NCBI RefSeq assembly: GCF_001673405.1
Contig: NZ_LZLV01000026.1
Location: 56,983-120,982 of the forward strand
DNA length: 64,000 bases
Source of the DNA: Mycobacterium sp. 1245111.1
Lineage (GTDB): Bacteria; Actinomycetota; Actinomycetes; Mycobacteriales; Mycobacteriaceae
Reading direction: 5' to 3'
The first letter of the stretch is position 1. Every line of letters begins with the position of its first letter. The notes beneath the pieces were generated by a model. It searched no databases and had not been told where the DNA came from. It saw only the letters and a program-made list of their open reading frames with translations. Positions 51,868-62,574 of this stretch are shown here, piece after piece. The position numbers and the translations under genes are program-made.

Positions 51868-52320
51868 ATGCCTAGACACAGTCCCAATCCACTCGACACG
51901 GCCCGCTACGCCCGGCTGCGGACATTTCGCGGCGACGGCACCCCCGTCGACACACCGATCTGGTTCGCGATGGACGACGGACACGTCGTATTCCGCACCA
52001 AGGTCGGCCCCAAAACCCGCCGGCTCGCGACCCGTCGCGACGTCGAACTGACTGCATGCGATCACCGGGGCAGGGTCCGGGCGGGCACGCCGACGCTGCC
52101 CGGTCACGCGACCGTGCTGTCTGGCGCCGCCGCGGAGGACGCCAATCGCGTACTGCACCGGCGCTACGGCTGGCAGTGGAATATCGTGCCGCTGATCAAA
52201 ATTCCGGGTGTACCCAATGTGCACCGGGATCTGTGTCTGGGCGAGAAAGTCCGGCGCTCCCGCGACCGCGCCGTCTGGGCCGACAGTGTGATCGTCCGGG
52301 TGGAGTTGGCCGATGTCTGA
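51868..52320 (+). CDS. PPOX-class F420/flavin-dependent oxidoreductase
   Basis: This 150-residue split-barrel protein of the pyridoxamine-oxidase-like class begins MPRHSPNPLDTARYARLRTF and continues GTPVDTPIWFAMDDGHVVFRTKVGPKTRRL. F420-dependent reductases of this group are common in mycobacteria. The substrate is unknown. The ATG at 51868 is preferred over a TTG at 51856. It is likely the direct target of the MerR protein, and its end overlaps the MBL gene by 8 bases. Confidence 0.83.
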   Translation: MPRHSPNPLDTARYARLRTFRGDGTPVDTPIWFAMDDGHVVFRTKVGPKTRRLATRRDVELTACDHRGRVRAGTPTLPGHATVLSGAAAEDANRVLHRRYGWQWNIVPLIKIPGVPNVHRDLCLGEKVRRSRDRAVWADSVIVRVELADV

Positions 52321-53269
52321 TCCCGTACGCTCGCCCGGATTACTCCAATGCTGCTCGGCCGCAGTCGGATTGATCGGGGGCGCGTTGCGGCCCCGGCGCG
52401 TCGACGAGCGGTTCCTCCGCAGCGTGGCCGACGCGGGGCTACCGACCCCCGGCACGACCGTCACCGTCACGGCGCTGCCCCAGGTGCCGCGTTCGGTGCC
52501 CACCGCCGCGATCGTCGAAGGCATCTTCACGCCGCGCCGCATCGACAACGCGATGACGTCGTTCGTCCTCACCCATCCGCAGGCGACGTTCATCGTGGAT
52601 CCGGCGCTGTGCGTGGATGTCGAAGAACGCGCCCTGGCCCAACTGCCCGCAGTGCTGCGGGTGGCGGCTCGCCCGCCCGCCGACGCCATCCCCACCGTGA
52701 CCGGTCTGGCCCAGTTAGCCTTGCCGCCAGTGGATTTCGCGTTGCCGACGCATGCCCACTGGGATCACATCTGCGGCCTGCTGGATTTTCCCGGTCTACC
52801 CGTCCACGTACACCGCACCGAGCGCGAATGGGTGAACACCGGGCCGGTCGCACCGGTGGGCGGCGTGCGCGATTCGATGCGCGATCGTCCCATGGTCGAC
52901 TACGAGCTGGACGGACCGCCCGTGCTGACATTCACCAGCTCGCATGACCTGTTCGGCGACAGCTCGGTGATTCTGGTGGACCTGCACGGCCACACCCCGG
53001 GAAGCATCGGGGTGCTGGCCCATACCCAGCGCGGCTGGATCCTGATCGCCGGGGACGCCGCGTGGCACGAACTGCAAGTCGAGCACGTCCGGCAAAAGTC
53101 CGGTTACCCGGGCGCGTTGATGGACGACGACCGCGACGAAGCTTATCGGACGTTGCAACGGCTGCATCTCGCCCGGCATACGGTGCGGGTCATCCCGACC
53201 CACGACCACCAAGCGGCGCTGAAGCTTTCAGCTAGCCGCCCAGACACCCCGGACCGAGCAGCGCCTTGA
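52313..53269 (+). CDS. Metallo-beta-lactamase-fold hydrolase
   Basis: This 318-residue protein has the MBL metal motif THAHWDH (H147, H149, D151, H152), then [15 protein letters not shown] and IAGDAAWH with further ligands, and PTHDH near the end. The true substrate is unknown, and lactonases, thioesterases and phosphodiesterases all share this fold. It is co-translated with the PPOX gene. The last 38 bases overlap the 3' end of dnaE1 on the opposite strand. Confidence 0.86.
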   Translation: MSDPVRSPGLLQCCSAAVGLIGGALRPRRVDERFLRSVADAGLPTPGTTVTVTALPQVPRSVPTAAIVEGIFTPRRIDNAMTSFVLTHPQATFIVDPALCVDVEERALAQLPAVLRVAARPPADAIPTVTGLAQLALPPVDFALPTHAHWDHICGLLDFPGLPVHVHRTEREWVNTGPVAPVGGVRDSMRDRPMVDYELDGPPVLTFTSSHDLFGDSSVILVDLHGHTPGSIGVLAHTQRGWILIAGDAAWHELQVEHVRQKSGYPGALMDDDRDEAYRTLQRLHLARHTVRVIPTHDHQAALKLSASRPDTPDRAAP

Positions 53270-56200
53270 GGTCACCCATCAGCGCCGGCGACATCGTCAC
53301 CCGCAGCGACGGATCCAGCTCCAGCGTGGTGATCCGGTCACCACTGAGCAGACGCAGATGCACCTGCGACGTGCCGGGGTGTTGCGCCAGAACCTGTTTG
53401 AGCGCGGTGACCTTGTCAATCGTGCACTGCCGTGTCGGCAGGCTCACCGCCAGCGGTCGATTCACCTGAGCGTTGCTGAAGTCCGGCACTACCAGGTCGT
53501 TGGCGATCAGTGAGATCCTGTCGTCGCGGATCGCGACCTTGGCGGTGACGAGCACGACGGTGTCGTCGATGACGTCGGCGCCGAACGCGGAGTAGGTGTG
53601 CGGAAAGAACATCACCTCGATCCCACCGGTGAGATCTTCCAATTGCGCTGAGGCCCAAGGCATCCCGTTCTTGTTCACCCGCCGGTTCACCGATGCCAGA
53701 ATCCCGCCGACTTTCACCATCGTCTCGTTGGCGACGTCGCCGTCGAGGATCGCCGGGATCGCGGTATCGACCTGGGCGGCCAGCAGATGCGCAACGCCGT
53801 TGAGCGGATGCCCGGACACGTAGAGGCCAAGCATCTCGCGCTCCAACGCGAGCTTGTGCTTGTCGTCCCACTCCTCGTCGGGAACCCGGATGGTGAACAC
53901 CGCGTCGGCGCCCGCGCCCCCGTCATTCGGGTCGCCGCCGAACAGGTCGAACTGCCCCATCGCCTCGGCCTTTTTGGTACCGAGTACCGACTCCACCGCG
54001 TCGGTGTGGACCAGGAACAGACCTTTGCGGGGGTGCTTGAGCGAGTCGAAGGCGCCGGCCTTGATCAGCGACTCGGTGACTTTCTTGTTGCACGCGGCGA
54101 TGTCGACCTTGTTGAGGTAATCGGAGAAGTCGGTGTACTTACCCTTCTCGGTGCGGGTATTGATCAGCGACGCAACGACATTGGCACCGACGTTGCGCAC
54201 CGCTCCAAGCCCGTAGCGGATGTCGGTGCCCACCGAAGCGAAGTTCAGCCCCGACTCGTTGACGTCCGGCGGCAGCACGGTGATGCCGAGCTTGCGGCAG
54301 TCGGCCAGGTATACCGCGGCCTTGTCCTTGTCGTCGCCAACCGACGTGAGCAGCCCGGCCATGTATTCACCCGGGTAGTTCGCCTTGAGGTACGCCGTCC
54401 AGTAGGACACCAGCCCATACCCGGCGGCGTGCGACTTGTTGAACGCGTAGTCGGCGAACGGCAGGATGGTGTCCCACAGCGCTTTGATGGCTTTGGCCGA
54501 GAATCCGTTGGCCGACATGCCTTCTGAGAAGCCTTCGAACTCCTTCTCCAACACTTCGCGTTTCTTCTTGCCCATCGCCTTACGCAGAATGTCTGCTCGG
54601 GCGAGCGAGTAGCCGGCCACCTTCTGCGCGATGCGCATGATCTGCTCCTGATACACGATCAGGCCGTAAGTCTCGGCGAGGATCTCGCGCAGCGGTTCCT
54701 CGAGCTCGGGGTGGATCGGTTTGATCGCCTGCCGATTGTTCTTGCGGTCGGCGTAGTCGTTGTGGGCGTTCATGCCCATCGGTCCGGGCCGGTACAGCGC
54801 GAGCACCGCGACGATGTCTTCGAACTCGGTGGGCTGCATGCGGCGCAGCAGGTCGCGCATCGGCCCGCCGTCGAGCTGGAACACGCCCAATGTCTCGCCG
54901 CGGCCCAGCAATTCGAACGTCGCCGGGTCGTCGAGCGGAACGGATTCCAGGTCGAGGTCGATCCCCCGGTTGTCTTTGATGTTGACCAGCGCATCGCCGA
55001 TGATCGTCAGGTTGCGCAGCCCTAGGAAGTCCATCTTCAACAGCCCGATCGCCTCACACGACGGGTAATCCCAGCCAGTGATGATCGCGCCGTCCTGCGG
55101 CCGCTTCCACAGCGGGATCACGTCGGTCAGCGGCTCGCTGCTCATGATGACCGCGCAGGCGTGCACACCCGCGTTGCGGATCAGGCCTTCCAGGCCCCGG
55201 GCGGTCTGGTAGATCGTCCGCACGTCGGGATCGGTGTCGATCAACCCGCGAATCTCGGCGGCCTCTTTGTAGCGTTCGTGGCTGGGATCGGTGATCCCCG
55301 ACAGCGGAATGTCTTTGGCCATGATCGGCGGTGGCAGCGCCTTGGTGATCCGGTCGGCTATCGCGAAACCGGGCTGCCCGTAATGAATCCGCGCCGAATC
55401 CTTCAGTGCCGCTTTGGTTTTGATGGTACCGAAGGTGATGACCTGGGCGACCCGGTCCTGTCCCCACTTCTCGGCGGCGTAGCGCACCATTTCGCCGCGT
55501 CGACGGTCGTCGAAGTCGATGTCGATGTCGGGCATCGACGTGCGCTCGGGGTTGAGGAACCGCTCGAACAGCAGTCCGTGTGGGATCGGGTCGATGTCGG
55601 TGATGCCCAGCGCGTAGGCCACCAACGAACCGGCCGCCGACCCGCGGCCCGGCCCGACCCGGATGTCGACCGAGCGCGCGTAGTTGATCAGGTCGGCGAC
55701 GATCAGGAAGTAGGACGGAAAACCCTTGTCGCAGATGACTTCGATCTCGTAGGCGGCCCGTTGGGAATAGCCGTCGGGCAACACATCCGGGAACCGGCGC
55801 CGTAGTCCGGCCTCGACCTCGTGACGCAGCCACGACGCCGGGTCGTGCCCGTCGGGCACCGGGAACACCGGCATCCGGTCTTTCGGCGCCCACACGTCGG
55901 CGTACGAGGTGACCCGCTCGGCGATCAGCAGGGTCGAGTCGCAGGCCCCGGCGACCTCGCCGTCCCAGATCTCGCGCATCTCGGCGGCCGACTTGAGGTA
56001 GTAGCCGTCACCGTCGAACTTGAACCGGGTGGGGTCGGTCAGCGTCTTTCCGGTCTGCACACACAGCAGCGCCTCGTGGTTGTGCGCGGCGTCGCGGGTC
56101 ACGTAGTGGCAGTCGTTGGTGGCCAGTGGCGGAATGTTCAGCGCGCGACCGATTTCCAGCAACCCGTCGCGCACCCGGCGTTCGATGGACAGCCCGTGAT

Positions 56201-56774
56201 CCATCAGCTCCAGGAAATAGTTCTCCGGTCCGAAGATCTCGCGCCACTTGGCCGCGGACTCCAGGGCCTCGCGGTGATGACCGAGCCGCAGCCGGGTCTG
56301 CACCTCACCGGACGGGCAGCCGGTGGTGGCGATGATGCCCGCCGAGTGTTCGGCGATCAGCTCGGCGTCCATCCGGGACCACTTGCCCAGCTGGCCCTCG
56401 AACGATGCCAGCGACGACAGCTTGAACAGGTTCCGCAGGCCGGTGGCGTTCTCGGCAACCATCGTCATGTGGGTGTAGGCGCCGCTACCGGACACGTCGT
56501 CGCTCTTCTGGCCCGGATCACCCCACAGCACACGCTTGGTGTCGAAGCGGGACGCCGGGGCGACGTAGGCCTCGATGCCGATGATCGGTTTGATGCCGGC
56601 CGCGGTGGCGCCGTTGTAGAACTCGCTGGCGCCGAACATGTTGCCGTGGTCGGTCATCCCGATCGCGGGCATCTGCAGTCGCTGCGCCTCTGCCAGCATC
56701 GGCGAGACCTTCGCGGCACCGTCCAACATCGAGTATTCGGTGTGGTTGTGCAGGTGCACGAACGACTTGCTCAT
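53232..56774 (-). CDS. dnaE1: DNA polymerase III alpha subunit, replicative
   Basis: It is the replicative polymerase catalytic subunit. The 1180-residue protein has an N-terminal PHP domain ([15 protein letters not shown]), which acts as the proofreading nuclease in mycobacterial DnaE1. The C-family active site includes [15 protein letters not shown], with a helix-hairpin-helix near [13 protein letters not shown] and an OB-fold near the C-terminus ([15 protein letters not shown]). The ATG at 56774 has a TAGACT -10 box about nine bases upstream, so the leader is very short. Counterpart: Rv1547. Confidence 0.97.
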   Translation of the reverse strand: MSKSFVHLHNHTEYSMLDGAAKVSPMLAEAQRLQMPAIGMTDHGNMFGASEFYNGATAAGIKPIIGIEAYVAPASRFDTKRVLWGDPGQKSDDVSGSGAYTHMTMVAENATGLRNLFKLSSLASFEGQLGKWSRMDAELIAEHSAGIIATTGCPSGEVQTRLRLGHHREALESAAKWREIFGPENYFLELMDHGLSIERRVRDGLLEIGRALNIPPLATNDCHYVTRDAAHNHEALLCVQTGKTLTDPTRFKFDGDGYYLKSAAEMREIWDGEVAGACDSTLLIAERVTSYADVWAPKDRMPVFPVPDGHDPASWLRHEVEAGLRRRFPDVLPDGYSQRAAYEIEVICDKGFPSYFLIVADLINYARSVDIRVGPGRGSAAGSLVAYALGITDIDPIPHGLLFERFLNPERTSMPDIDIDFDDRRRGEMVRYAAEKWGQDRVAQVITFGTIKTKAALKDSARIHYGQPGFAIADRITKALPPPIMAKDIPLSGITDPSHERYKEAAEIRGLIDTDPDVRTIYQTARGLEGLIRNAGVHACAVIMSSEPLTDVIPLWKRPQDGAIITGWDYPSCEAIGLLKMDFLGLRNLTIIGDALVNIKDNRGIDLDLESVPLDDPATFELLGRGETLGVFQLDGGPMRDLLRRMQPTEFEDIVAVLALYRPGPMGMNAHNDYADRKNNRQAIKPIHPELEEPLREILAETYGLIVYQEQIMRIAQKVAGYSLARADILRKAMGKKKREVLEKEFEGFSEGMSANGFSAKAIKALWDTILPFADYAFNKSHAAGYGLVSYWTAYLKANYPGEYMAGLLTSVGDDKDKAAVYLADCRKLGITVLPPDVNESGLNFASVGTDIRYGLGAVRNVGANVVASLINTRTEKGKYTDFSDYLNKVDIAACNKKVTESLIKAGAFDSLKHPRKGLFLVHTDAVESVLGTKKAEAMGQFDLFGGDPNDGGAGADAVFTIRVPDEEWDDKHKLALEREMLGLYVSGHPLNGVAHLLAAQVDTAIPAILDGDVANETMVKVGGILASVNRRVNKNGMPWASAQLEDLTGGIEVMFFPHTYSAFGADVIDDTVVLVTAKVAIRDDRISLIANDLVVPDFSNAQVNRPLAVSLPTRQCTIDKVTALKQVLAQHPGTSQVHLRLLSGDRITTLELDPSLRVTMSPALMGDLKALLGPGCLGG

Positions 56775-56848
56775 AGGGACGTCAGTCTAGGACCGGACAC
56801 CGACGTCCACCGGCGTGTCGCAAGAGTGTGTCGTGCCGTCGTGTCCAC

Positions 56849-59800
56849 TCACCAGCGCAGCACGACGGTGTCTGGATCGCTTTCGTCGACGACCTCGGCA
56901 GGGATCCTGATCGGACCGGTATCCGCATCGTCCTCGGCGTCGGCCCGCGCCGCGGCGGCCCACGGTCCGGTCAGAGACGCAATATCGAACTCAGGCGTCG
57001 GCACAGCGTGGGCCTCAGGCGTCGGCACAGCGTGAGCTTCGGGCGTCGGCACAGCGTGAGCCTCGGGCGTCAGCTCGACGTCCTGCTCGGGCTCCACGTC
57101 GACCTCGGGCTCCGGCTGGGCGTCCGCCTCAGGCTCCGCGTCGACCTCGGGCTCCGCCTCCGCGTCCGCTTCGGGCGTCGGCTCAGCTTCCGGCTCGGCG
57201 TCCACCTCAGGCGCCGCGGCGGGCTCAGCCAGCCGGAGCGGACGCTCACGCGGCGCGGGCGGCGGCGGCTTGGACGGCCACCAGTTCCATTTACCGACGA
57301 GCACGGCGATCGCGGGCACCGTGATCGTGCGCACCAGGAAGGTGTCCAGCAGAAGCCCGGTGCCGATGATGAAACCGCACTGCACCAGGGTGCTGATGCT
57401 GGCGAACAGCATGCCGAACATCGACGCGGCGAAGATCACACCCGCCGCGGTGATCACGCCACCTGTCGAGCGCACCGTCTGAATGACACCGGAGCGTATT
57501 CCGTGCGGTGACTCTTCCCGCAGGCGCGAGATCAGCAACAGGTTGTAGTCGGCGCCCATCGCGACCAGCACGATGAACGTCAGTCCGGGGATGCTCCAGG
57601 TGAGCGGCTGGCCGAGCATGAACTGGAAGACGATCACCCCGACGCCGAGCGCGGATAGATACGAAACCACCACGGACGCAATCAAATACAGCGGTGCGAC
57701 CACCGCGCGCAGAATCGCTACCAAGATCAGGAACACGATCAGGATCGTCATGACGATGATCAGGTTGATGTCGTCGCCGTAATAGGCTCGGGTGTCGCGC
57801 AGCATCGCGGTGACACCGGACGCCGAGATCGACGCGTCTTTCATCAGCCCGCGCGGATGCGGCCCGCGCGCCGCGTCGGTGATCTGGCGGATCTGGTTGA
57901 ACGCCTCGGTTGCGAACGGGTTGAGCTTGGTCTGCACGAGGTAACGCGCGGTGTGCCCGTCGGGCGAGATGAATGCCGTCAGTGCGCTGTTCAGGCCGCC
58001 GCCGTTTCCTGAGGTGTCTTTGATCAGCGCCTTGACTTCGTCGATCATCTGCTGGATCGCGTCCGCGTAGTTGTGCGGGCCTTTCGGTGGCGGCGCGGCA
58101 GCGTCCTTCGCGGACGGCGGGTCGTTGCTCATGGAGCGCAGGTCGGTGCGGGCGTTCTCGACGATCCGGCGGACTTCGCGGGAGGCGGCCTCGATCGAGG
58201 GCTGGTCGGGGAACGACGACAACTGCTCGGCGAACTCCGACATCTTCTTGAGGGCTCCACCGTCACGGTCGGCGGTGGCGACCACGTCCAGCACGGTCAC
58301 GGGCGAGGAGTCCACGGTGTTGGCGATCTCGGCGATGTCGACCGACATGGCGAAGCCGAGCCCGCGCACCGTGTTGACGAACGTTCCGGTGTCGTCGACT
58401 TCCTTCTTCTTCTCCGGCGGTGCCGTCGGCAGGGTCACACCGGGCGGCAGGTTGAGACTGCTGAGATCCGGTGTGAGGTCGACGTTTCCGGAGCTGGACA
58501 CCGAATACAGGAGGGCGGCAACGTTGGGGAACCCTTCGGCGCCCTCGAGGTCTTTGTTGCCCGATTGGCTGCCCTTGTCACGTCTGGGCAGCAGTCCGCC
58601 GTCGGCCGCGGACTTCTTGTCGTTCGATTTCGCCGAGGGCACCGGGGCGGGATGGATCGCGGCGATGTCGGACAGCTGGCTGACCCGCTGCTCCATCTGC
58701 TTCAGCTCGACGAGGGCGGAGCGCTTGCGGAGGTCCTCGCTGGATTGGACGACGAGATACTCGGGAATCGTCGCATTCAGCGGAAAGTGTTCCGACAGAG
58801 TCGAATACCCGACCGAGCTCTCCACCGACTTCGGCAGCGTCTTGCTGTCGTCGTAGTTGAAGCGGGCGAACATCCCGCAGACGGCCAGGATGAGCAGGAT
58901 GACCATGCTGCCGGCCAGGTGGATCACCGGCCTGCGGACGATCTGGATGCCCATCCGGCGCCAGAACCGAGAGGTGAGGTCGCCGCGCGGCTTGATCCAG
59001 TTGCGGCGTCCGGCAAGCACCATCAGGGCGGGCAGGAAGGTGACGGCCGCGCACAGCGCCACCGCGATCGAAATCGCCAGTGCGGGACCGACATTGCGGA
59101 ATGCGCCCAGCTTGGTGAAGACCATGCCCAGGAAGGTGACCGACACCGTTGCGGCCGAGCCCGCGATCACCTTGCCGATCGACGTCAACGCCCGGGCGAC
59201 CGCCTCGTCCGAGGCCATGCCTTGCCGCAGATAGTCGTGATAGCGACTGATCAAGAAGACGGCGTAGTCGATTCCGGCGCCGGCCATCATCGTCGTCATC
59301 AACGTGATCGTCTGACTGGAGACACCCAGACCGAGTTCTGCGACGCCCGACACAAGGGACTGCGCAACACCTACCGATACGCCGATGGTGACCAACGGCA
59401 GCATCATGGTGAGGAAATTCCGGTAGATCACGAACAGGATCACCAGAACCATCACCACGACCGCGGTCTCGATGACGTGCATGTCGCGGATACCGATGTA
59501 CATCAGGTCGTCACCGGTGGCGGCCGGCCCGGTGAGGTGCGCCGTCAGCGTGGTGCCGGCCACCGACTTCTTGACGATGTCGGCGACCCGGCCGAAGCCC
59601 TCGTGCAGTTCGGGTGTGCCCACGCCGCCGGCCAGAACCATCGGCAGATACCAGGCTTTGTGGTCTTTACTGGTCATCGCGTCACGCAAAGCGGGCGTGC
59701 GGACGAAGTCCTGCAGCAGCACGATGTCGCGGGTATCCGGCCGCAGGTTCTGGGCCAGGTTGCGGTAGGTGGTCAGATCGGAGGGGTTGAGCCCGTTGTC

Positions 59801-60085
59801 GTCGGTCAGGACGACCAGCAGGACGTTCTCGTTCTCCGACCCGTTCTGGTGATAGGCCTCGGAGATCTGTTTCGTCGTCTGCAGCACCGGGGCGTCCGGG
59901 GGCAGGATCGGGACCGGCCGTTTGGCCGCCATCTCGGTCAGCGGCGGGAACGTCACCGCCAGGACGGCGGACAACGCGATCCAGAAACCGATGACCGCCC
60001 ACGGCCAGCGACAGACGACCACGCCGATCCAGCCGAAGACACCTCTGCCATCGGCGATACCCGGTTTACGCGCCCCCCGTAACAC
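56849..60085 (-). CDS. MmpL-family RND transporter with an acidic repeat tail
   Basis: This is a 1078-residue inner-membrane transporter with 12 helices in two halves. Each half has a proton-relay helix: GAGIDYAVFLISRYHDYLR and AMGADYNLLLISRLREES. Two large periplasmic loops are present. The C-terminal tail from about residue 955 is rich in Pro, Glu, Asp and Ala and includes three PTPEAHAV repeats. No mmpS is adjacent. MmpL proteins export lipids or siderophores; the cargo is unknown. The GTG at 60085 is preceded by TACCCT with six bases between, a leaderless pattern. The nearby M. tuberculosis paralogue is mmpL6. Confidence 0.92.
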   Translation of the reverse strand: MLRGARKPGIADGRGVFGWIGVVVCRWPWAVIGFWIALSAVLAVTFPPLTEMAAKRPVPILPPDAPVLQTTKQISEAYHQNGSENENVLLVVLTDDNGLNPSDLTTYRNLAQNLRPDTRDIVLLQDFVRTPALRDAMTSKDHKAWYLPMVLAGGVGTPELHEGFGRVADIVKKSVAGTTLTAHLTGPAATGDDLMYIGIRDMHVIETAVVVMVLVILFVIYRNFLTMMLPLVTIGVSVGVAQSLVSGVAELGLGVSSQTITLMTTMMAGAGIDYAVFLISRYHDYLRQGMASDEAVARALTSIGKVIAGSAATVSVTFLGMVFTKLGAFRNVGPALAISIAVALCAAVTFLPALMVLAGRRNWIKPRGDLTSRFWRRMGIQIVRRPVIHLAGSMVILLILAVCGMFARFNYDDSKTLPKSVESSVGYSTLSEHFPLNATIPEYLVVQSSEDLRKRSALVELKQMEQRVSQLSDIAAIHPAPVPSAKSNDKKSAADGGLLPRRDKGSQSGNKDLEGAEGFPNVAALLYSVSSSGNVDLTPDLSSLNLPPGVTLPTAPPEKKKEVDDTGTFVNTVRGLGFAMSVDIAEIANTVDSSPVTVLDVVATADRDGGALKKMSEFAEQLSSFPDQPSIEAASREVRRIVENARTDLRSMSNDPPSAKDAAAPPPKGPHNYADAIQQMIDEVKALIKDTSGNGGGLNSALTAFISPDGHTARYLVQTKLNPFATEAFNQIRQITDAARGPHPRGLMKDASISASGVTAMLRDTRAYYGDDINLIIVMTILIVFLILVAILRAVVAPLYLIASVVVSYLSALGVGVIVFQFMLGQPLTWSIPGLTFIVLVAMGADYNLLLISRLREESPHGIRSGVIQTVRSTGGVITAAGVIFAASMFGMLFASISTLVQCGFIIGTGLLLDTFLVRTITVPAIAVLVGKWNWWPSKPPPPAPRERPLRLAEPAAAPEVDAEPEAEPTPEADAEAEPEVDAEPEADAQPEPEVDVEPEQDVELTPEAHAVPTPEAHAVPTPEAHAVPTPEFDIASLTGPWAAAARADAEDDADTGPIRIPAEVVDESDPDTVVLRW
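56995..57066. repeat. Three 24-bp tandem repeats in the MmpL tail
   Basis: Three head-to-tail 24-base units (56995-57018, 57019-57042, 57043-57066) differ at only a few positions. They encode PTPEAHAV three times in the cytoplasmic C-terminal tail. A looser Glu/Pro/Asp repeat continues to about 57230. Copy number is likely to vary between strains. Confidence 0.85.
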
Positions 60086-60091
60086 CCGGTC

Positions 60092-60097
60092 AGGGTA
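60092..60097 (-). promoter_or_regulatory. -10 box of the MmpL gene, leaderless GTG start
   Basis: On the minus strand TACCCT fits TAnnnT and ends 6 bases before the GTG at 60085. There is no Shine-Dalgarno sequence. Confidence 0.45.
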
Positions 60098-60151
60098 CTC
60101 CGGTTGGCCCGTTATCGAGGACCTAACGCCGCGGGCGGGTCGGTTGCGCAG

Positions 60152-60583
60152 CTATCCGTACAGCTCGACGAACTGCTTCAGCGACTTGTCGATGTCGCCT
60201 CTGACGGCGCGGGCCGCCGTCGCGCCCACCGGACCGAACAACGCCCGACCACCCAGATCAAGACGTACACCCAGCGTGGAGCCCTTTTTGGTGGGCGAGA
60301 CGCTGAGCGTGACGGTGTATTTCGCACCACCCTTGCCAGCACCCGACAGCGCGATCCGATGCGGCGGGTCCCAGGTGGTGATTGTCCAGGTCACCCGGTT
60401 GCGGAAGCCCTTGGCGCGGGCAACGCCCACGATCTGTGTACCTTCGCTCAGCGCGTCGGGGACTTCGCTGCGCCACGCTTCGTGCATGGTCAGCCATTCG
60501 CCCAGCTGCGACAGGTCGGACACGTGATCCCACATGTCCTGCGGGCTCATCGGCACGTCGGCCGTGACGTCGACTTTGGCCAC
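60152..60583 (-). CDS. SRPBCC / polyketide cyclase-like protein
   Basis: This 143-residue protein of the START-like lipid-binding fold begins [31 protein letters not shown] and contains [18 protein letters not shown]. Such proteins bind hydrophobic ligands or act as cyclases; the ligand is unknown. The GTG at 60583 overlaps the stop of the upstream dehydrogenase, so the two are co-translated. Counterpart: Rv1546. The longer open frame crosses the dehydrogenase and is rejected. Confidence 0.83.
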   Translation of the reverse strand: MAKVDVTADVPMSPQDMWDHVSDLSQLGEWLTMHEAWRSEVPDALSEGTQIVGVARAKGFRNRVTWTITTWDPPHRIALSGAGKGGAKYTVTLSVSPTKKGSTLGVRLDLGGRALFGPVGATAARAVRGDIDKSLKQFVELYG

Positions 60584-61386
60584 TAGGCGCTGGGTCCGCC
60601 GCGGAAGCGGTTGCCGATGCGCAGCCCGGGCAGCAACAGGGTCCGGGGCATGTATCGCCCGCCGAGGCTGACGGCTTTCGGCACGATCCCGGGCACCACG
60701 CTGCGCTTTCCGTCGATCATCCCGGCGATCGCGGCCTCGGCGACGTGGTGCGGCGACACCTGCGCAAGCGGGATGCTGAACCGCTCCGCGTTGGCGATCT
60801 CGCCCCACTCGGTCGGCACCGGACCCGGGCACAGCACCGTCACCGACACGCCGGTTCCGCTGAGCTCCTCGTGCACGGCCTCGGAGAAGGTCTGCACGAA
60901 AGCCTTGGTCGCCGAATACACCGCCATGTACGGCATCGGCTGGAAGCCGGCAATCGAGGCGATGTTGAGCACGGCGCCGCCGCCGCGCTCGACCATGCCG
61001 GGCAGGGCGGCGTGGGTCAGCTCCATCAACGTCAGCGAGTTGAGCACGACCTCTTCGCTTTCGCGCTCGATCGGCAATTCCTGGAAGACCCCGCTGGTGC
61101 CGAAGCCGGCGCTGTTGCACAGGCCCGCAACGGGTTCGGTGCGTAACCGCTCGGCCAACTGCTCTCGGGATTCGGCGCTCGACAAGTCGAGCGGCTGCAC
61201 CTCGACGGCGACGGAGTATTGCCCACGCAGTTCGTCGGCCAGCTCATCCATCCGCTCTTTGCGGCGGGCGACCAACAGCAGCGGGTGGCCGCGCCGGGCC
61301 AGCCCGCGGGCCAGCTCGGTGCCGATGCCGGAGGAGGCGCCGGTGATGACGACGGGTGCTTGGTTGGCCGGTTTCGGAAGACTCAT
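60583..61386 (-). CDS. Short-chain dehydrogenase/reductase (Rv1544-like ketoacyl reductase)
   Basis: This 267-residue classical SDR has [19 protein letters not shown] at the N-terminus for NAD(P), [13 protein letters not shown], and the catalytic S-Y-K set in [23 protein letters not shown]. It ends [11 protein letters not shown] like Rv1544. The ATG at 61386 ([16 protein letters not shown]) is chosen over an upstream extension. The substrate is probably a lipid ketone. It is 7 bases after the next SDR. Confidence 0.9.
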   Translation of the reverse strand: MSLPKPANQAPVVITGASSGIGTELARGLARRGHPLLLVARRKERMDELADELRGQYSVAVEVQPLDLSSAESREQLAERLRTEPVAGLCNSAGFGTSGVFQELPIERESEEVVLNSLTLMELTHAALPGMVERGGGAVLNIASIAGFQPMPYMAVYSATKAFVQTFSEAVHEELSGTGVSVTVLCPGPVPTEWGEIANAERFSIPLAQVSPHHVAEAAIAGMIDGKRSVVPGIVPKAVSLGGRYMPRTLLLPGLRIGNRFRGGPSA

Positions 61387-61393
61387 GATCGCC

Positions 61394-62410
61394 TCACCAA
61401 TGGATTCCGCGGGTCGCCCGCACGAAGGTTTCGCTTCGACTATCGAATTCTCTTGTGCTGCTGTCGGATTGGTCACCCTTCGCCGCCGACGAGTCGTCGA
61501 ACATGGTGAAGGCGCGGTTGCGGACCCGGTCCATCACCGCCGGGTTGACCGCATCGACCACCGCGGCCAACTGTCCGAACGGGGAGCTGGCTCGGCGCGG
61601 CCGCTGCACGATCGCGTCCGCGATCACGCCGGCGGCCTGCTCCGGGGTCAGCGCCGGGAACTTGTCGTACATCGAGGTGGGGCTGATCATCGGCGTGCGC
61701 ACCAGCGCCATGTGCACGGTGGTGAACTTGACGTCGTCGTCGACGACCTCAGCCTGCAGCGCATCGCACAAGCTGTCCAGCGCGGCCTTGCTGGCGATGT
61801 ACGCGCCGAACCGCGGCGCCCTGGTTTGCACGCCGACCGAGGACACGTTGATGATGTGCCCGAATCCGCGCTCCCGCATACCTGGAATGAACTTGAGAAT
61901 CAGCTGCACGGCGCCCAGGTAGTTCAGCTGCATGGTGCGCTGGTAGTCGTGAATGCGGTCGTACGACAGCTCCAGCGACCGGCGGATCGACCGACCCGCG
62001 TTGTTGATCAGGATGTCGACGCCGCCGAGATCGGCGAGCACCCGGTCGGCCATCGCTGCGATGGCGTCCATGTCGGTCAGGTCGCAGGGGTACACGTAGG
62101 CGGTACCGCCATTGCTGCGGATCTCGTCGGCGACCTTGTCCAGGTTTTCCTGGGTGCGCGCGACCAGCACCACTTCCCCGCCCGCATCGGCGATCTTCTT
62201 CGCTGCCGCCTCGCCGATGCCCGACGAGCCGCCGGTGATCAGCGTGATGGTGCCCTCGACCGCATCCTGCAGCGTGCGACCCTGCACGGCGTCGAGCAGA
62301 TTACGCAGGTAGAAGGGTCGGTATCGGCCGGCCGAGTTTGGAGTGTTGACGAGGCTGGACACGGCGGCCAGCGGTTTCTCGACAAGACCGGTCAGATCAC
62401 CCAAATTCAT
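61394..62410 (-). CDS. Short-chain dehydrogenase (Rv1543-like, acyl-CoA reductase type)
   Basis: This 338-residue SDR has a roughly 50-residue N-terminal extension (MNLGDLTGLVEKPLAAVSSLVNTPNSAGRYRPFYLRNLLDA). It is followed by TLITGGSSGIGEAAAKKIA and the catalytic NVSSVGVQTRAPRFGAYIASKAAL. Rv1543 is described as a possible fatty-acyl-CoA reductase, and wax or fatty alcohol metabolism is plausible. The ATG at 62410 is used, and a GTG three codons upstream is possible. It forms an operon with the next SDR and the SRPBCC gene. Confidence 0.9.
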   Translation of the reverse strand: MNLGDLTGLVEKPLAAVSSLVNTPNSAGRYRPFYLRNLLDAVQGRTLQDAVEGTITLITGGSSGIGEAAAKKIADAGGEVVLVARTQENLDKVADEIRSNGGTAYVYPCDLTDMDAIAAMADRVLADLGGVDILINNAGRSIRRSLELSYDRIHDYQRTMQLNYLGAVQLILKFIPGMRERGFGHIINVSSVGVQTRAPRFGAYIASKAALDSLCDALQAEVVDDDVKFTTVHMALVRTPMISPTSMYDKFPALTPEQAAGVIADAIVQRPRRASSPFGQLAAVVDAVNPAVMDRVRNRAFTMFDDSSAAKGDQSDSSTREFDSRSETFVRATRGIHW

Positions 62411-62574
62411 TGCATTCACGCTCCCCGGTGGTGGCTCCCCTGAACTCCCCACCGAGTCTGCTACACCGCCGCGAGGTTGAGGCGATTGTCCGGCAATCCG
62501 GTTGTTACGCCGGGTAATCGCGCGGTGATGGAACGCTAACGATCGGGCAACCCCCACATGGTCCCCTGTGGCGC

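Noticed and set aside
58073..60082. 669-codon plus-strand open frame
   Set aside because: It is antisense to the MmpL gene, is full of His/Arg/Gln/Gly low-complexity sequence and has no family match.
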